NCBI RefSeq assembly: GCF_005938745.2
Contig: NZ_VCBX02000001.1
Coordinates: 4,106,501 to 4,170,500, forward strand
DNA: 64,000 bases
Reading direction: 5' to 3'
Source of the DNA: Rhodococcus sp. KBS0724
Lineage (GTDB): Bacteria > Actinomycetota > Actinomycetes > Mycobacteriales > Mycobacteriaceae
Below, in pieces: positions 33,626 to 41,978 of the stretch. Under the pieces are notes generated by a model, which saw nothing but the letters and a program-made list of their open reading frames with translations, had not been told where the DNA came from and ran no database searches. The translations under genes and the position numbers were made by a program. How positions within the stretch are numbered: position 1 is the stretch's first letter; the number at the start of each line of letters is the position of its first letter.

Positions 33626-34735
33626 TCAGTCCAGTTCGTCGAATCGCGGAATCAGGTACTCCGACACCCATTTTGCTTCTTCGATCAGCGGCCATCCCGC
33701 GAGAATGAGTGCGGTCAGGCCGGTGCGCTGCCGAAGGGTGCGCACCGAATCGGTGATCGAATCGGGGTCGCCAACATAGTAGACCGCCGACGAACCAGTT
33801 CCGAAGATATCGAGTGGAGACCACGCGGTAATGCCGGCATAGAGTCCGTCACCGACATACAAGTCTTCAGGTTCGGGGAGCCGACCGGCCGCGATTGCAT
33901 CGACCCACCCTTGGCGCTGCGAGTCGCGGGCGGTGAAGGTCTTGAGATCCTGCGCGCCGTGTGTGCGTCGACGCACCGCGTTGTCGAGAATATCGGCAAT
34001 CTGCTCGATGCCCGTCTTCTCGAACAGCGATCGGAATCGTTCGAGCGCTTCGCCTTTCGTGGGCCGTACGATCACTCCGGTCAGGGCACCGAAGTCTGTG
34101 AATTCGCGTCCAGCGGCAGTTGCCGCGTCCCGCGCGGCCGAGAACTTCTCCTCGATGAAGGACGTTTCGCGGAGCATCGCCAGGTACGTGTCGAGGACCT
34201 TGCCTGAATTTGCCAGGCCTGCAGGCGAATCCCCGGTTCCCCACAGCGGAACCTGGTGGCCCACCGGTGCATCGATCCGCAACGGTGTGTTCGGGAAGTT
34301 GGACTCGGTGCCCTCGGCGTAGATGCGTCGGAAATCAGCCCAGTACTGCTCGCCCAGTTCGTACCGCTGGTCGTGGTCGACGTTCATGTCGTACTTGGTC
34401 AGGATGTTCTCGCGGCCGTTGACCGAGTTGATCATCAACCTGCCGCCGCTGAAAGCGTCGAAGGTCAGTGCCTTCTCGGCCAGCAAACGTGCCGGTGTCA
34501 TGTTCGCGTAGATCGCGACCAGGAACTTCATGCGACTGGTATGAGCTGCTGCCCAGGTCGCGGAAATGAACGGATCATTCGGCCAGGTGGCTACCAGTGC
34601 ACCTTCGAATCCGCCGTCGTCGATCGTCTTGGCAAGTTCGATCTGCCGCGCGCCGTCCACCGGGTACAACCCGCCGGGGCTCCACGGGTAGTCACCGTCA
34701 GCCTGGGTGAGGTACCAGAAAGTCTTGACGCTCAT
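33626..34735 (-). CDS. LLM-class FMN-dependent monooxygenase (SsuD-like)
   Basis: 369 aa, ATG 34735 in a TGATG overlap with thiM. TIM-barrel bacterial luciferase fold: 'FWYLTQADGDYPWSP', 'MKFLVAIYANMTPARLLAEK', 'RLMINSVNGRENILTKYDMN', 'HDQRYELGEQYWADFRRIY', all typical of alkanesulfonate monooxygenase-type enzymes using FMNH2. No flavin reductase is adjacent. Its fusion into an operon with ThiM and a sulfurtransferase suggests an organosulfur or thiazole substrate rather than plain alkanesulfonates (inference). Confidence 0.85.
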   Translation of the reverse strand: MSVKTFWYLTQADGDYPWSPGGLYPVDGARQIELAKTIDDGGFEGALVATWPNDPFISATWAAAHTSRMKFLVAIYANMTPARLLAEKALTFDAFSGGRLMINSVNGRENILTKYDMNVDHDQRYELGEQYWADFRRIYAEGTESNFPNTPLRIDAPVGHQVPLWGTGDSPAGLANSGKVLDTYLAMLRETSFIEEKFSAARDAATAAGREFTDFGALTGVIVRPTKGEALERFRSLFEKTGIEQIADILDNAVRRRTHGAQDLKTFTARDSQRQGWVDAIAAGRLPEPEDLYVGDGLYAGITAWSPLDIFGTGSSAVYYVGDPDSITDSVRTLRQRTGLTALILAGWPLIEEAKWVSEYLIPRFDELD

Positions 34736-35592
34736 CAGTTCTGCACTCCGGCCGGCAGTTCGAAGGATTCGACGCGAGCTCGCGCGCGAATGGTGTCGGC
34801 GTCTACGGCGTAGAGCGCGTCCAGGTAGGCAACCGCAAACGATCCTGGGCCGGTGGAGTTCGCCTCAGCGATCTCGGACGCAACGGCAACGTGAGTGTGG
34901 GCCGCAACAAGTCCTTCCAACGGAGTCGGTGCCACAGCAAGATACGCAGCAACAAGGCCACCCAACGAGCATCCCGTGCTGGTGACACGGGGAAGAAGTG
35001 CGCTGCCGCCCGAAATCTTGACACCGACGACGCCGCCGTCACGGTCGCGCCCGACAACGTAATCGACCGGACCCGAAGCAGATACGGCGTCCGCGTACTT
35101 CAACAGAGCGAGCGCTGCCGGAACAGCGTCGACCGAATCGGACGCGCTGTCGACGCCACGGGTATCTCCGCCCAGACCGGCGAGCGCGATGATCTCCGAC
35201 GCATTACCGCGGATTGCGGTCGGACGGAACTGAAGGAGGTCCACGGCAATCTCGCTGCGCCAGGGCAATCCACCGACACCGACCGGGTCGAGAACCCAGG
35301 GTGTGCCTGCGGTCTGAGCTGCTTCGGCAGCAACACGGAAAGCTGCGGCAGTCGCGTCGTCAGGAGTGCCGAGATTGACCAGAACTCCCCCGGCGATCGC
35401 TGCAAAACCGGCCGCTTCGTGCACATTGTCGATATGCGCATTGCTTGCCCCTGCCGCCAGAAGAACATTGGTCAGGAAGTTGGCCGAGACGATGTTGGTC
35501 AGTGATTGAACGAGCGGCACCTGCGCACGAAGCGCCTCGAGCGCCGAGACAACAGTTTCTGCAGAAATATCGGCCGTATTGATGTCAGACAT
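34735..35592 (-). CDS. thiM: Hydroxyethylthiazole kinase
   Basis: 285 aa, ATG 35592 with GAAGGAAA upstream. 'PLVQSLTNIVSANFLTNVLL', 'GTPWVLDPVGVGGLPWRSEI', 'IRGNASEIIALAG' and 'VTSTGCSLGGLVAAYL' are the hallmark motifs of ThiM, including the catalytic Cys. It phosphorylates 4-methyl-5-(2-hydroxyethyl)thiazole for thiamine salvage. Unusual context: thiE/thiD are not beside it; instead it sits between a rhodanese and an LLM monooxygenase. No TPP riboswitch is visible upstream of the operon. Confidence 0.9.
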   Translation of the reverse strand: MSDINTADISAETVVSALEALRAQVPLVQSLTNIVSANFLTNVLLAAGASNAHIDNVHEAAGFAAIAGGVLVNLGTPDDATAAAFRVAAEAAQTAGTPWVLDPVGVGGLPWRSEIAVDLLQFRPTAIRGNASEIIALAGLGGDTRGVDSASDSVDAVPAALALLKYADAVSASGPVDYVVGRDRDGGVVGVKISGGSALLPRVTSTGCSLGGLVAAYLAVAPTPLEGLVAAHTHVAVASEIAEANSTGPGSFAVAYLDALYAVDADTIRARARVESFELPAGVQN

Positions 35593-35635
35593 GAATTTTC
35601 CTTCGAGAATGTGAGGTCGGTACGGGGCCGGGCGA

Positions 35636-36544
35636 TCAGGACTCGCGACATCGATCGCTGTCGGTGGGCCCGGTTCCCGCAACCATCGGCAAGGTGGGAT
35701 CAGCTGTCCATTCCTCGAGGGAACCGTCGTATACCTTGATGGCGTCGTAGCCGCTCATCACCAGGCTGAGCGCGGTCAGGCACGCGGAAACGCCTCCGCC
35801 GCAATAGATGATGATCGGAGCGACACTCGCCGACAGCACGTGCGCCCGCGACGCGAGATCGGTGGCCGGCAGCATCAATCCGTTGTCGTCCAGCAGGCTT
35901 TTTGCCGACAGATTCCGGCTTCCCGGGATGTGCCCACGCCGCGAATATCTCGTTTTCTCGGTTCCGGCAAATTGTTCGGGGGCCAGCGCGCAGACCAGGG
36001 TGCCAGGCTGCTCGCCGGTCGAGACCGCTGCAACATCGTCGCGATCAGCCCACAGGTCCAGATCGGCAACGTCCCAGGCCGCAACAGACTGCGCCGGTGT
36101 TCGTTCTTCCCCGGATTCGACCGCAAATCCGTGCCACGTCCAGGCGGCGAGTCCGCCGTCGAGTACCCGCGCACCGATTCCCGCGTTGCGCAGCACCCAC
36201 CACAGCCGCGACGCCCAGGTCATCGAGCCTTGGTCGTAGATCACGATCGTTGCGTCCGCCCCGATCCCGGCCGCTGCCAGGTCGAGTGCCAGTTGTTCGG
36301 CCGTGGGCTTGGTGAAATGCAATGATGCGCCGCGGTCGGAGAACGTTGTCATGAGATCGACGTGGCGGGATCCCGGAATATGAGCCTCGGTCCAGCCTGC
36401 GTAGCCCGACTCGGGGCGGTAGTCACCGTCGAAGCGCGCTGGCGGGAAATGCACCGTGACGTCGAGAACCACGACGTTGCCGCCGGGCAACAGCTGCGAC
36501 AGTGTCTCACTGTCGATCAACGGTGTGACCGAAGTTTGTGTCAC
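35636..36544 (-). CDS. sseA: Thiosulfate/3-mercaptopyruvate sulfurtransferase
   Basis: 302 aa from GTG 36544 (AGAGG 7 nt upstream). Two rhodanese domains: N-terminal inactive (VVVLDVTVHFPP; HIPGSRHVDLMTTFSD; IVIYDQGSMTWASRLWWVLR) and C-terminal with active Cys in 'IIIYCGGGVSACLTALSL'. It moves sulfane sulfur from mercaptopyruvate or thiosulfate to an acceptor. It is the first gene of the operon with thiM and the monooxygenase, divergent from gntR across the palindromic operator. Confidence 0.85.
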   Translation of the reverse strand: MTQTSVTPLIDSETLSQLLPGGNVVVLDVTVHFPPARFDGDYRPESGYAGWTEAHIPGSRHVDLMTTFSDRGASLHFTKPTAEQLALDLAAAGIGADATIVIYDQGSMTWASRLWWVLRNAGIGARVLDGGLAAWTWHGFAVESGEERTPAQSVAAWDVADLDLWADRDDVAAVSTGEQPGTLVCALAPEQFAGTEKTRYSRRGHIPGSRNLSAKSLLDDNGLMLPATDLASRAHVLSASVAPIIIYCGGGVSACLTALSLVMSGYDAIKVYDGSLEEWTADPTLPMVAGTGPTDSDRCRES

Positions 36545-36618
36545 CGACGCACCTCTTCCGTAACTGCAACCACGTGAGCTGAAACCCACCGAACCGAAAC
36601 CAACGTCCACGAACTTAT

Positions 36619-36648
36619 GTGAGTACTAGCGTATACGCAAGTACTCAC
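36619..36648. promoter_or_regulatory. 30-bp near-perfect palindrome (GntR operator candidate)
   Basis: Arms GTGAGTACT and AGTACTCAC flank a GTATAC core (36631-36636); only one position pair breaks the symmetry. It lies between the divergent sulfurtransferase operon and the GntR/FCD gene. FCD-type GntR proteins often bind sites with a central TGTATACA-like core, so self and operon control is likely. Confidence 0.65.
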
Positions 36649-36704
36649 GCGTTGTCAGTGGCATAATCAAACGCGCTTCACTCACGAAGAAGGAACGGGG
36701 AAAC

Positions 36705-37391
36705 ATGGGCGTCGAGGAAACCACGACCAGCGCAGACATACTGGTGCCGGAGGCAGCACTGGGACGTTCCGACCAGACTTCCCGCCAGTACCTACGCTTG
36801 CGCGCCGACATCCTCGACGGAAAGTTCGCCCAGGGCGCCCCATTACATGAAACCCAATTGTGCGAAACCTACGGCGCTTCCCGCACTCCTATCCGGGAAG
36901 CCCTCAATTGGCTTGCGCACGACGGCCTTCTCGAGCGCGCCGCCCGCGGATTCCGCGTACGCTCCGGGACCCCCGAAGACGTGATCGAAATCTATGCTGC
37001 GCGAGTGGCTTTGGAGTCCGAAGCCGCCGGGGCGGCCGCACTGCGCCACACCGAACTGGATCTTGCACGCCTCGAAGGGCTTCACGAACAGTGCTGCACG
37101 GCCACCGACGGCGCCGCGGTTCGGGCCGGCAATTTCAAGTTCCACGAAGCACTCTGGCAGTCTGCGCACAACGCCACGATCACATCACTTCTGATCAGAT
37201 TGACTACCCAACTACGGATCTACGACAGCGGCCCGCCGTCCAACTACGGTGAACCCGACCTGCTGAACTCCGAACATCAGGACATCCTGGCCGCAATCCG
37301 CGGTCGCGACGAGAAGTCCGCCCGCGAACATATGCGGGCTCACCTCGAACGCAGTCGTGAGCAACGCATCAAAATGTTTGCAGGTCGCTGA
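36705..37391 (+). CDS. GntR-family regulator (FCD/FadR type)
   Basis: 228 aa, ATG 36705 with GAAGGAACGGGG upstream. Winged HTH at about residues 25-90 ('LHETQLCETYGASRTPIREA', 'HDGLLERAARGFRV'), followed by an all-helical FCD ligand domain with metal-binding His/Asp residues ('FHEALWQSAHN', 'EHQDILAAIRGRD', 'HMRAHLERS'). It probably responds to a carboxylate ligand. It is divergent from the sulfurtransferase-thiM-monooxygenase operon with a palindrome between, so it is very likely its repressor. Confidence 0.85.
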   Translation: MGVEETTTSADILVPEAALGRSDQTSRQYLRLRADILDGKFAQGAPLHETQLCETYGASRTPIREALNWLAHDGLLERAARGFRVRSGTPEDVIEIYAARVALESEAAGAAALRHTELDLARLEGLHEQCCTATDGAAVRAGNFKFHEALWQSAHNATITSLLIRLTTQLRIYDSGPPSNYGEPDLLNSEHQDILAAIRGRDEKSAREHMRAHLERSREQRIKMFAGR

Positions 37392-37428
37392 CCCGCCAGC
37401 ACTGACTCACCAGCACTACTGACAACAC

Positions 37429-37461
37429 GACCGCTCGATCCGTCAGACGGATGGAGCGGTC
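37429..37461 (+). terminator. Terminator after gntR
   Basis: GACCGCTCGATCCGTC and GACGGATGGAGCGGTC (one mismatch), then CTTTGTC. The stem must open a few bases at the tip to form a loop. Confidence 0.65.
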
Positions 37462-37487
37462 TTTGTCATGTCTATCGCGCCACAAAA

Positions 37488-37522
37488 TTAGGCAAGTCAA
37501 CCCTTAGCAAGGCTATGCTAGC
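37488..37522 (+). promoter_or_regulatory. Overlapping IdeR/DtxR-like iron boxes
   Basis: TTAGGCAAGTCAACCCTTA (37488-37506) and TTAGCAAGGCTATGCTAGC (37504-37522) resemble the 19-bp IdeR/DtxR consensus TTAGGTTAGGCTAACCTAA (about two thirds of positions each). They lie 70-100 nt upstream of the uptake operon, fitting Fe-dependent repression. Confidence 0.5.
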
Positions 37523-37591
37523 TTTACTTCCGCTAGAAATTGATTTCAGTTTTCGATAACCATCACCACGCCAAGTCTTTTCGGAGAAACC

Positions 37592-38755
37592 ATGCCCCCG
37601 AAGCACACCCCATCCCCTCTTGCCGGCGCCCTGACGCGGCGCCAACTCATCCGCTCGATGGGCGTCGCAGCGGCAGCACTCGGAGCTTTCGGCGTTACAG
37701 CGTGCTCGTCTCGGACGCCGGTGTCCGAGACTGCGTCGACCGGCCCCAGCACCGGTCCGTTTACCGTAGTGGATCAGTACCAGAACACGATTACCTTCGA
37801 CACCCCGGTCGGCCGGATCGCGTCCGCAATCATCCCCGTTCCGTCGATGATTGCCGGTTCCGATCAGTCGATCTCGCGCAACGTCGGCGTCAACTCGAGC
37901 GCGATCTCGCTTGCCAAGAACGGCATGCTCGGAGTGATGTTCCCCGAATTCCTCAATACCCCAGTCGTTTCGGGACCCGACTTCGTCCCGAACGTCGAAC
38001 AGATTCTCTCCCTCAACCCGGATGTCGTCATACAGTGGGGCGACAAGGGCGACGACATTGTTGCGCCACTGCGCAACGCAGGCCTCAAGGTCATCCTCCT
38101 CAAGTACGGCACGCAGGAAGATCTCGAAGCCTGGATCAACATCTTCGGCGACCTTCTCGACAAGAAGGAAGAAGCGCAGGAAATCCTCGCGCGCATGGCA
38201 ACTGACCGCAAGACCGTCGAATCCATTGCCGCTGCCAATACGGCCAAGGCGCCTCGAGCGATGTACTTCTACAGCACTCCCGAGACCAAGGTGTCCGCCG
38301 ACAACACGTACATGGACTTCTGGATCACCCTCGCCGGCGGCAAGAACGTCGCCCGCGGCGCCGGAAAAGGCACGAGCGTAGCCGTCACCAAGGAGCAGAT
38401 CCTCACGTGGGATCCCGAAGTCCTGGTTCTCGGAAACTTCGACGCGGCCACCCCGCAGGACATCTACGACGACCCCAACTGGGCATCGTTGAGCGCGGTG
38501 AAGAACAAGCGCGTCTACAAGGCGCCGATCGGCGGATTCTCGTGGGATCCCCCGTGCAACGAGTCGAACCTGATGTGGCTCTGGGTCGCTGAGATCTTCT
38601 ATCCCGAAGCGAAACTCGATCTCGATCTGCGCAATCGTATTCGTGAGACGTACACGTCGCTGTACGCCTACGACGTCACCGACGCCGAAATCGATCGCAT
38701 CCTGCATCTCGAGTCCAATCAGGTGAGCACCGGATATGACTCGTTCCGCGCTTGA
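37592..38755 (+). CDS. Iron(metal)-complex ABC transporter substrate-binding lipoprotein
   Basis: 387 aa from ATG 37592 (GGAGAAACC upstream). Twin-arginine motif 'LTRRQLIRSMG' and lipobox 'FGVTACSS': exported folded and lipidated. Periplasmic-binding domain of the FecB/FhuD/BtuF type: 'FVPNVEQILSLNPDVVIQWG', 'AQEILARMATDRKTVESIA', 'DPNWASLSAVKNKRVYKAP'. Likely ligands are a siderophore-Fe complex, but cobalamin, haem or molybdate/tungstate complexes use the same family. First gene of a five-gene operon. Confidence 0.85.
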   Translation: MPPKHTPSPLAGALTRRQLIRSMGVAAAALGAFGVTACSSRTPVSETASTGPSTGPFTVVDQYQNTITFDTPVGRIASAIIPVPSMIAGSDQSISRNVGVNSSAISLAKNGMLGVMFPEFLNTPVVSGPDFVPNVEQILSLNPDVVIQWGDKGDDIVAPLRNAGLKVILLKYGTQEDLEAWINIFGDLLDKKEEAQEILARMATDRKTVESIAAANTAKAPRAMYFYSTPETKVSADNTYMDFWITLAGGKNVARGAGKGTSVAVTKEQILTWDPEVLVLGNFDAATPQDIYDDPNWASLSAVKNKRVYKAPIGGFSWDPPCNESNLMWLWVAEIFYPEAKLDLDLRNRIRETYTSLYAYDVTDAEIDRILHLESNQVSTGYDSFRA

Positions 38756-39821
38756 GCCCAACCCGGCAGCCTCCGATAGCGAGAAATCCGCCGGAAGGTC
38801 CTCCCGGTACAAAGCTTTCGCCGTTCCACTGATCTTGACGTTCGGAATCCTCGCGATCGGCCTGGCAGCCCTTGCCATCGGCCGGTACACGATCCCGGTC
38901 AACGAGGTCGCCCGGATCCTCATCGATCGGGTGATCCCACTCGAGCAGACCTGGACCGATGTCGAGTCGCAAGTTGTTCTCGGCGTGCGGTTCCCGCGAC
39001 TTCTGCTCGGAATGCTGGTCGGCGGCGGCCTCGCCCTGGGTGGTTCCGCCCTGCAAGCAGTATTCCGGAACCCTTTGGTAAGCCCTCAGGTTCTGGGCGT
39101 CTCGTCCGGAGCTTCCTTCGGCGGAGTCCTTGTCCTGATGCTCGGACTCGGTTCGGCATTCCTGGTCGGTGGAGCATTCATTTTCGGTATCGCCGCCCTG
39201 ATCATGGTGATGGCGATCGGAAAAACCCGTTCCGGCAGTTCGATTCTCATGATCGTGCTCGGCGGCGTGGTAACCAGTGCGTTTTTCTCGGCACTGGTCT
39301 CGTTGATCACCTACCTCGCCGATCCGTACAGCACACTTCCGTCAATTGTCTTCTGGCTCATGGGCTCTTTGGCCACTGCCGACATGGGCAAGGTGGCAAT
39401 TGCCGCCGTTCCCATCCTTCTCGGCAGCGCGGTCATCCTCGGGTTGCGCTGGCGAGTGAACATCCTCTCGCTCGGCGACGACGACGCCGCGTCGCTCGGT
39501 GTGAAACCGCACCGGCTGCGCATGCTGCTTCTGGTCATGGTGGCGTTCATGACGGCAGGTGCAGTCGCTGTGTCCGGTGTCATCGGCTGGGTCGGCCTGG
39601 TTGTCCCGCATCTGGCCCGGTTGTGGGTCGGCCCGGACCACCGCATCTCGATGCCGACGACGTTTGTTCTCGGAGCTGCGTACCTCACGGTGATCGACAC
39701 GCTGTCGCGCACGATCAGTCCGGGCGAGATCCCACTGGGAATCCTGACGGCAATCATCGGTGCGCCGGTATTTGTCGTTCTCCTTCGCAACTCGAGCAGA
39801 AGGGCGTTCATCGATGCTTGA
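38736..39821 (+). CDS. FecCD-family ABC permease
   Basis: 361 aa, ATG 38736, overlapping the SBP gene by 20 nt. About nine to ten membrane helices with FecCD motifs 'VVLGVRFPRLLLGMLVGGGL', 'GSALQAVFRNPLVSPQVLGV', 'LGDDDAASLGVKPHRLRML', 'GVIGWVGLVVPHLARLWVGP'. Forms a homodimeric channel that receives substrate from the lipoprotein. The N-terminal 30 residues are polar and cytoplasmic. Confidence 0.9.
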   Translation: MTRSALEPNPAASDSEKSAGRSSRYKAFAVPLILTFGILAIGLAALAIGRYTIPVNEVARILIDRVIPLEQTWTDVESQVVLGVRFPRLLLGMLVGGGLALGGSALQAVFRNPLVSPQVLGVSSGASFGGVLVLMLGLGSAFLVGGAFIFGIAALIMVMAIGKTRSGSSILMIVLGGVVTSAFFSALVSLITYLADPYSTLPSIVFWLMGSLATADMGKVAIAAVPILLGSAVILGLRWRVNILSLGDDDAASLGVKPHRLRMLLLVMVAFMTAGAVAVSGVIGWVGLVVPHLARLWVGPDHRISMPTTFVLGAAYLTVIDTLSRTISPGEIPLGILTAIIGAPVFVVLLRNSSRRAFIDA

Positions 39822-40605
39822 ACTGGTTGACCTCGGATTCCGGTATCCCGGGCAGGACTGGGTATTTCGCCACACGAACCTCACCATCACGTCGGGCTCG
39901 ATCACGTCGATCCTCGGTCCCAACGGCAAGGGCAAGACCACGCTGCTGCGGTGCATTGCCGGGCTGTCCACCCCGGAGGAAGGTCGGGTGCTCGAGCACC
40001 CGAACATCGGCTACGTCCCGCAGGCCACGGGTTCCAGCTTTGCCTACACAGTCTTCGACATGGTGCTGATGGGCCGAGCGAAAAAGGTTTCGACCTTCGG
40101 GGTTCCCAGCAAAGCTGATGTGGCACTGACTCGTACGGTACTCGAACGAGTCGGCATCGATCATCTCGCGACATCGAATTTCACCGAACTGTCCGGTGGG
40201 CAACGACAACTGGTCCTGATCGCCCGTGCACTCAACACCGACTGCACCTTCATGATCCTCGACGAACCCGTCTCGGCGCTCGACCTCCGAAACCAGGCGC
40301 ACGTACTCGGGCTTCTGCGTGAACTCGCAGCGGAAGGAATGGGCATCCTGCTGACCACACATCACCCCGATCACGCGCTCCATCTCGGCGGCGACGCGGT
40401 AATCATGTTCAGCCCCGAGGAGATCGTCGTCGGCCGAGTGGAAACTCTCGTGACGGGCGAAACCCTGTCGCGGCTCTACGGCATCGACGTCGTCACCGAC
40501 ACGGTCGACGACCGCGGGAAGCCCCGCACCGTGGTCTACACCCGCTACGACAATTTTGCGGCGGCCGGAAACGACCTTCGCCTCACAGAAAGTTCGCTCA
40601 CATGA
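39814..40605 (+). CDS. ABC transporter ATPase (FepC/BtuD-like)
   Basis: 263 aa; ATG 39814 overlaps the permease stop. Walker A 'GPNGKGKTTLL', Q-loop 'YVPQATGS', signature 'LSGGQRQLVLIARAL', Walker B 'FMILDEPVSALD', H-loop 'LLTTHHPDHA'. The C-terminal 60 residues extend beyond the standard NBD, as in metal-chelate importers. Powers the uptake system. It is followed by a 4-nt overlap to an unknown gene. Confidence 0.9.
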   Translation: MLELVDLGFRYPGQDWVFRHTNLTITSGSITSILGPNGKGKTTLLRCIAGLSTPEEGRVLEHPNIGYVPQATGSSFAYTVFDMVLMGRAKKVSTFGVPSKADVALTRTVLERVGIDHLATSNFTELSGGQRQLVLIARALNTDCTFMILDEPVSALDLRNQAHVLGLLRELAAEGMGILLTTHHPDHALHLGGDAVIMFSPEEIVVGRVETLVTGETLSRLYGIDVVTDTVDDRGKPRTVVYTRYDNFAAAGNDLRLTESSLT

Positions 40606-41231
40606 CCGCCGCAACACACGCAACAACTCCGGTTCTGCACTTCGTGATGGGCTCCAACGCCGGTATGGCCGGCGGCACGTCGGACACGGCTGTCGTCCGC
40701 AACGTCGACCTCTACGAACTCGACGCACTGGACTTGACCAGTGTCACCGGACTCATCGTCAACGGCAACTGCGATCAGATCTACTTGGAACGACGCAAAG
40801 ACGTCCTCACGGACTTCGTCGTAGGCGGCGGCCGGATCGCGATCATGGGGCATCCCCTGACGGATTTTCTTCCCGGACTGGGACAGTGGCGCAAACTGCA
40901 GTACTCCGGCCCCAAGGATCTGGCAATCTCGGCCGGTAGCCCCCACCCCGTCTGGGAAGGAGTCGATCCCGCCGATCTCAGTTTCCGCAAGGAAGTCTCC
41001 GGCTTCTACGGGCGCGGCTACAGTCAGAAACTTCCGGACAACGCCATCGTCACCAACTACATCGGCCGTCACGGCCTGCCTGTCGACTACGTCTACCCAC
41101 TCGGCAATGGCGAAGTGCTGGTACACGCAGGAATCGATCTGGCTGTGTTCCAGTCCGATCCGAATACGTCCGCACGTGTCTACCCCCAGCTGCTTTCCTG
41201 GCTTGCTCAGCTCGACCGAACGGAAATCTGA
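40602..41231 (+). CDS. GATase1/ThuA-like protein of the uptake operon, copy 1
   Basis: 209 aa, ATG 40602 in an ATGA-type overlap. Alpha/beta fold: 'VTGLIVNGNCDQIYLERRKD', 'VVGGGRIAIMGHPLTDFLPG', 'SPHPVWEGVDPADL', 'GRHGLPVDYVYPLGNGEVLV'. The strand-loop pattern is that of class I glutamine-amidotransferase-like/ThuA proteins without the usual GxCxG nucleophile elbow. Translational coupling to the transporter means it acts on, or reports, the imported compound (inference). A broken paralogue lies at 41951-42399 on the opposite strand. Confidence 0.6.
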   Translation: MTAATHATTPVLHFVMGSNAGMAGGTSDTAVVRNVDLYELDALDLTSVTGLIVNGNCDQIYLERRKDVLTDFVVGGGRIAIMGHPLTDFLPGLGQWRKLQYSGPKDLAISAGSPHPVWEGVDPADLSFRKEVSGFYGRGYSQKLPDNAIVTNYIGRHGLPVDYVYPLGNGEVLVHAGIDLAVFQSDPNTSARVYPQLLSWLAQLDRTEI

Positions 41232-41920
41232 TGACCACCACCGAAACGACAACCCTCGAAGCATTCAACCGCACCGACCGCGCTCCCCTGTCCACTCGCA
41301 ACCTCGCACTGGTGCACGGCGGCTCACACTTTCATCTCCAGACGCTCAAGGATCCGGCCGTTGTCGCGCACCAGCCGGACTTCCATTACCTCGCCGACCT
41401 GCAGCCTGGCGACCTTGACGACGTCACGACGCTGATTCTCGCCGATCGCTTGCATCCGGAGCTACTCCGCAAGCACGCCGCCGAGTTCCTGGCAGTCGCC
41501 GAACGCGGTGGCACACTTGTCGTGCTGGGTGAAAATGCCGCGCACACCTGGCTTCCCGGCGTGACCTGGAGCCCGCGTCCGACCAACTTCTGGTGGTGGC
41601 GAACCGGCGAGGATCCGTTGATCCGTACACGCAGCCACGACCACGAATCGTGGAAGTATCTCACCACGAAGTCTGTGATCTGGCACCACCACGGCCTCCT
41701 TCATACCGACGCAGACGTTGTCCCGCTCCTGATTTCGGAGGAGCCTGACGCAAACGGCAATCCACATGATGCCGGCATGATGCTCTTCGAGGACACCACC
41801 TCGACGCCTGGTCGTATCATCGCCACGACACTGGATCCGACGTATCACCACGGCAACAACTTCATGCCGGGCTCGACGCGCTTCCTCTACGCACTGCTGC
41901 GCTGGGTCGACCACACCTGA
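41231..41920 (+). CDS. GATase1/ThuA-like protein of the uptake operon, copy 2
   Basis: 229 aa, ATG 41231 overlapping the previous stop by one base. Distantly related to copy 1: 'DDVTTLILADRLHPELLRKH', 'FLAVAERGGTLVVLGENAAH', 'SVIWHHHGLLHTDADVVPLL', 'GRIIATTLDPTYHHGNNFMP', 'STRFLYALLRWV'. Rich in His clusters (HHH, HH), which could bind metal. The pair probably forms a heteromer or sequential steps in releasing metal from the imported complex (inference). Ends before a bidirectional terminator. Confidence 0.6.
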   Translation: MTTTETTTLEAFNRTDRAPLSTRNLALVHGGSHFHLQTLKDPAVVAHQPDFHYLADLQPGDLDDVTTLILADRLHPELLRKHAAEFLAVAERGGTLVVLGENAAHTWLPGVTWSPRPTNFWWWRTGEDPLIRTRSHDHESWKYLTTKSVIWHHHGLLHTDADVVPLLISEEPDANGNPHDAGMMLFEDTTSTPGRIIATTLDPTYHHGNNFMPGSTRFLYALLRWVDHT

Positions 41921-41940
41921 TCGTTCGCCAATCGAAGAAC

Positions 41941-41978
41941 GGTGCCCGCATCAATGTATTTCATTTGATACGGGCACC
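41941..41978. terminator. Bidirectional terminator
   Basis: GGTGCCCG pairs with CGGGCACC, inner ATCAA with TTGAT, AT-rich loop. It ends the uptake operon and overlaps the stop of the opposing pseudogene. Confidence 0.7.

Noticed and set aside
35593..36618. TPP riboswitch expected before thiM
   Set aside because: Only 43 nt separate thiM from the sulfurtransferase gene, and the operon leader contains the palindrome but no recognisable THI element.
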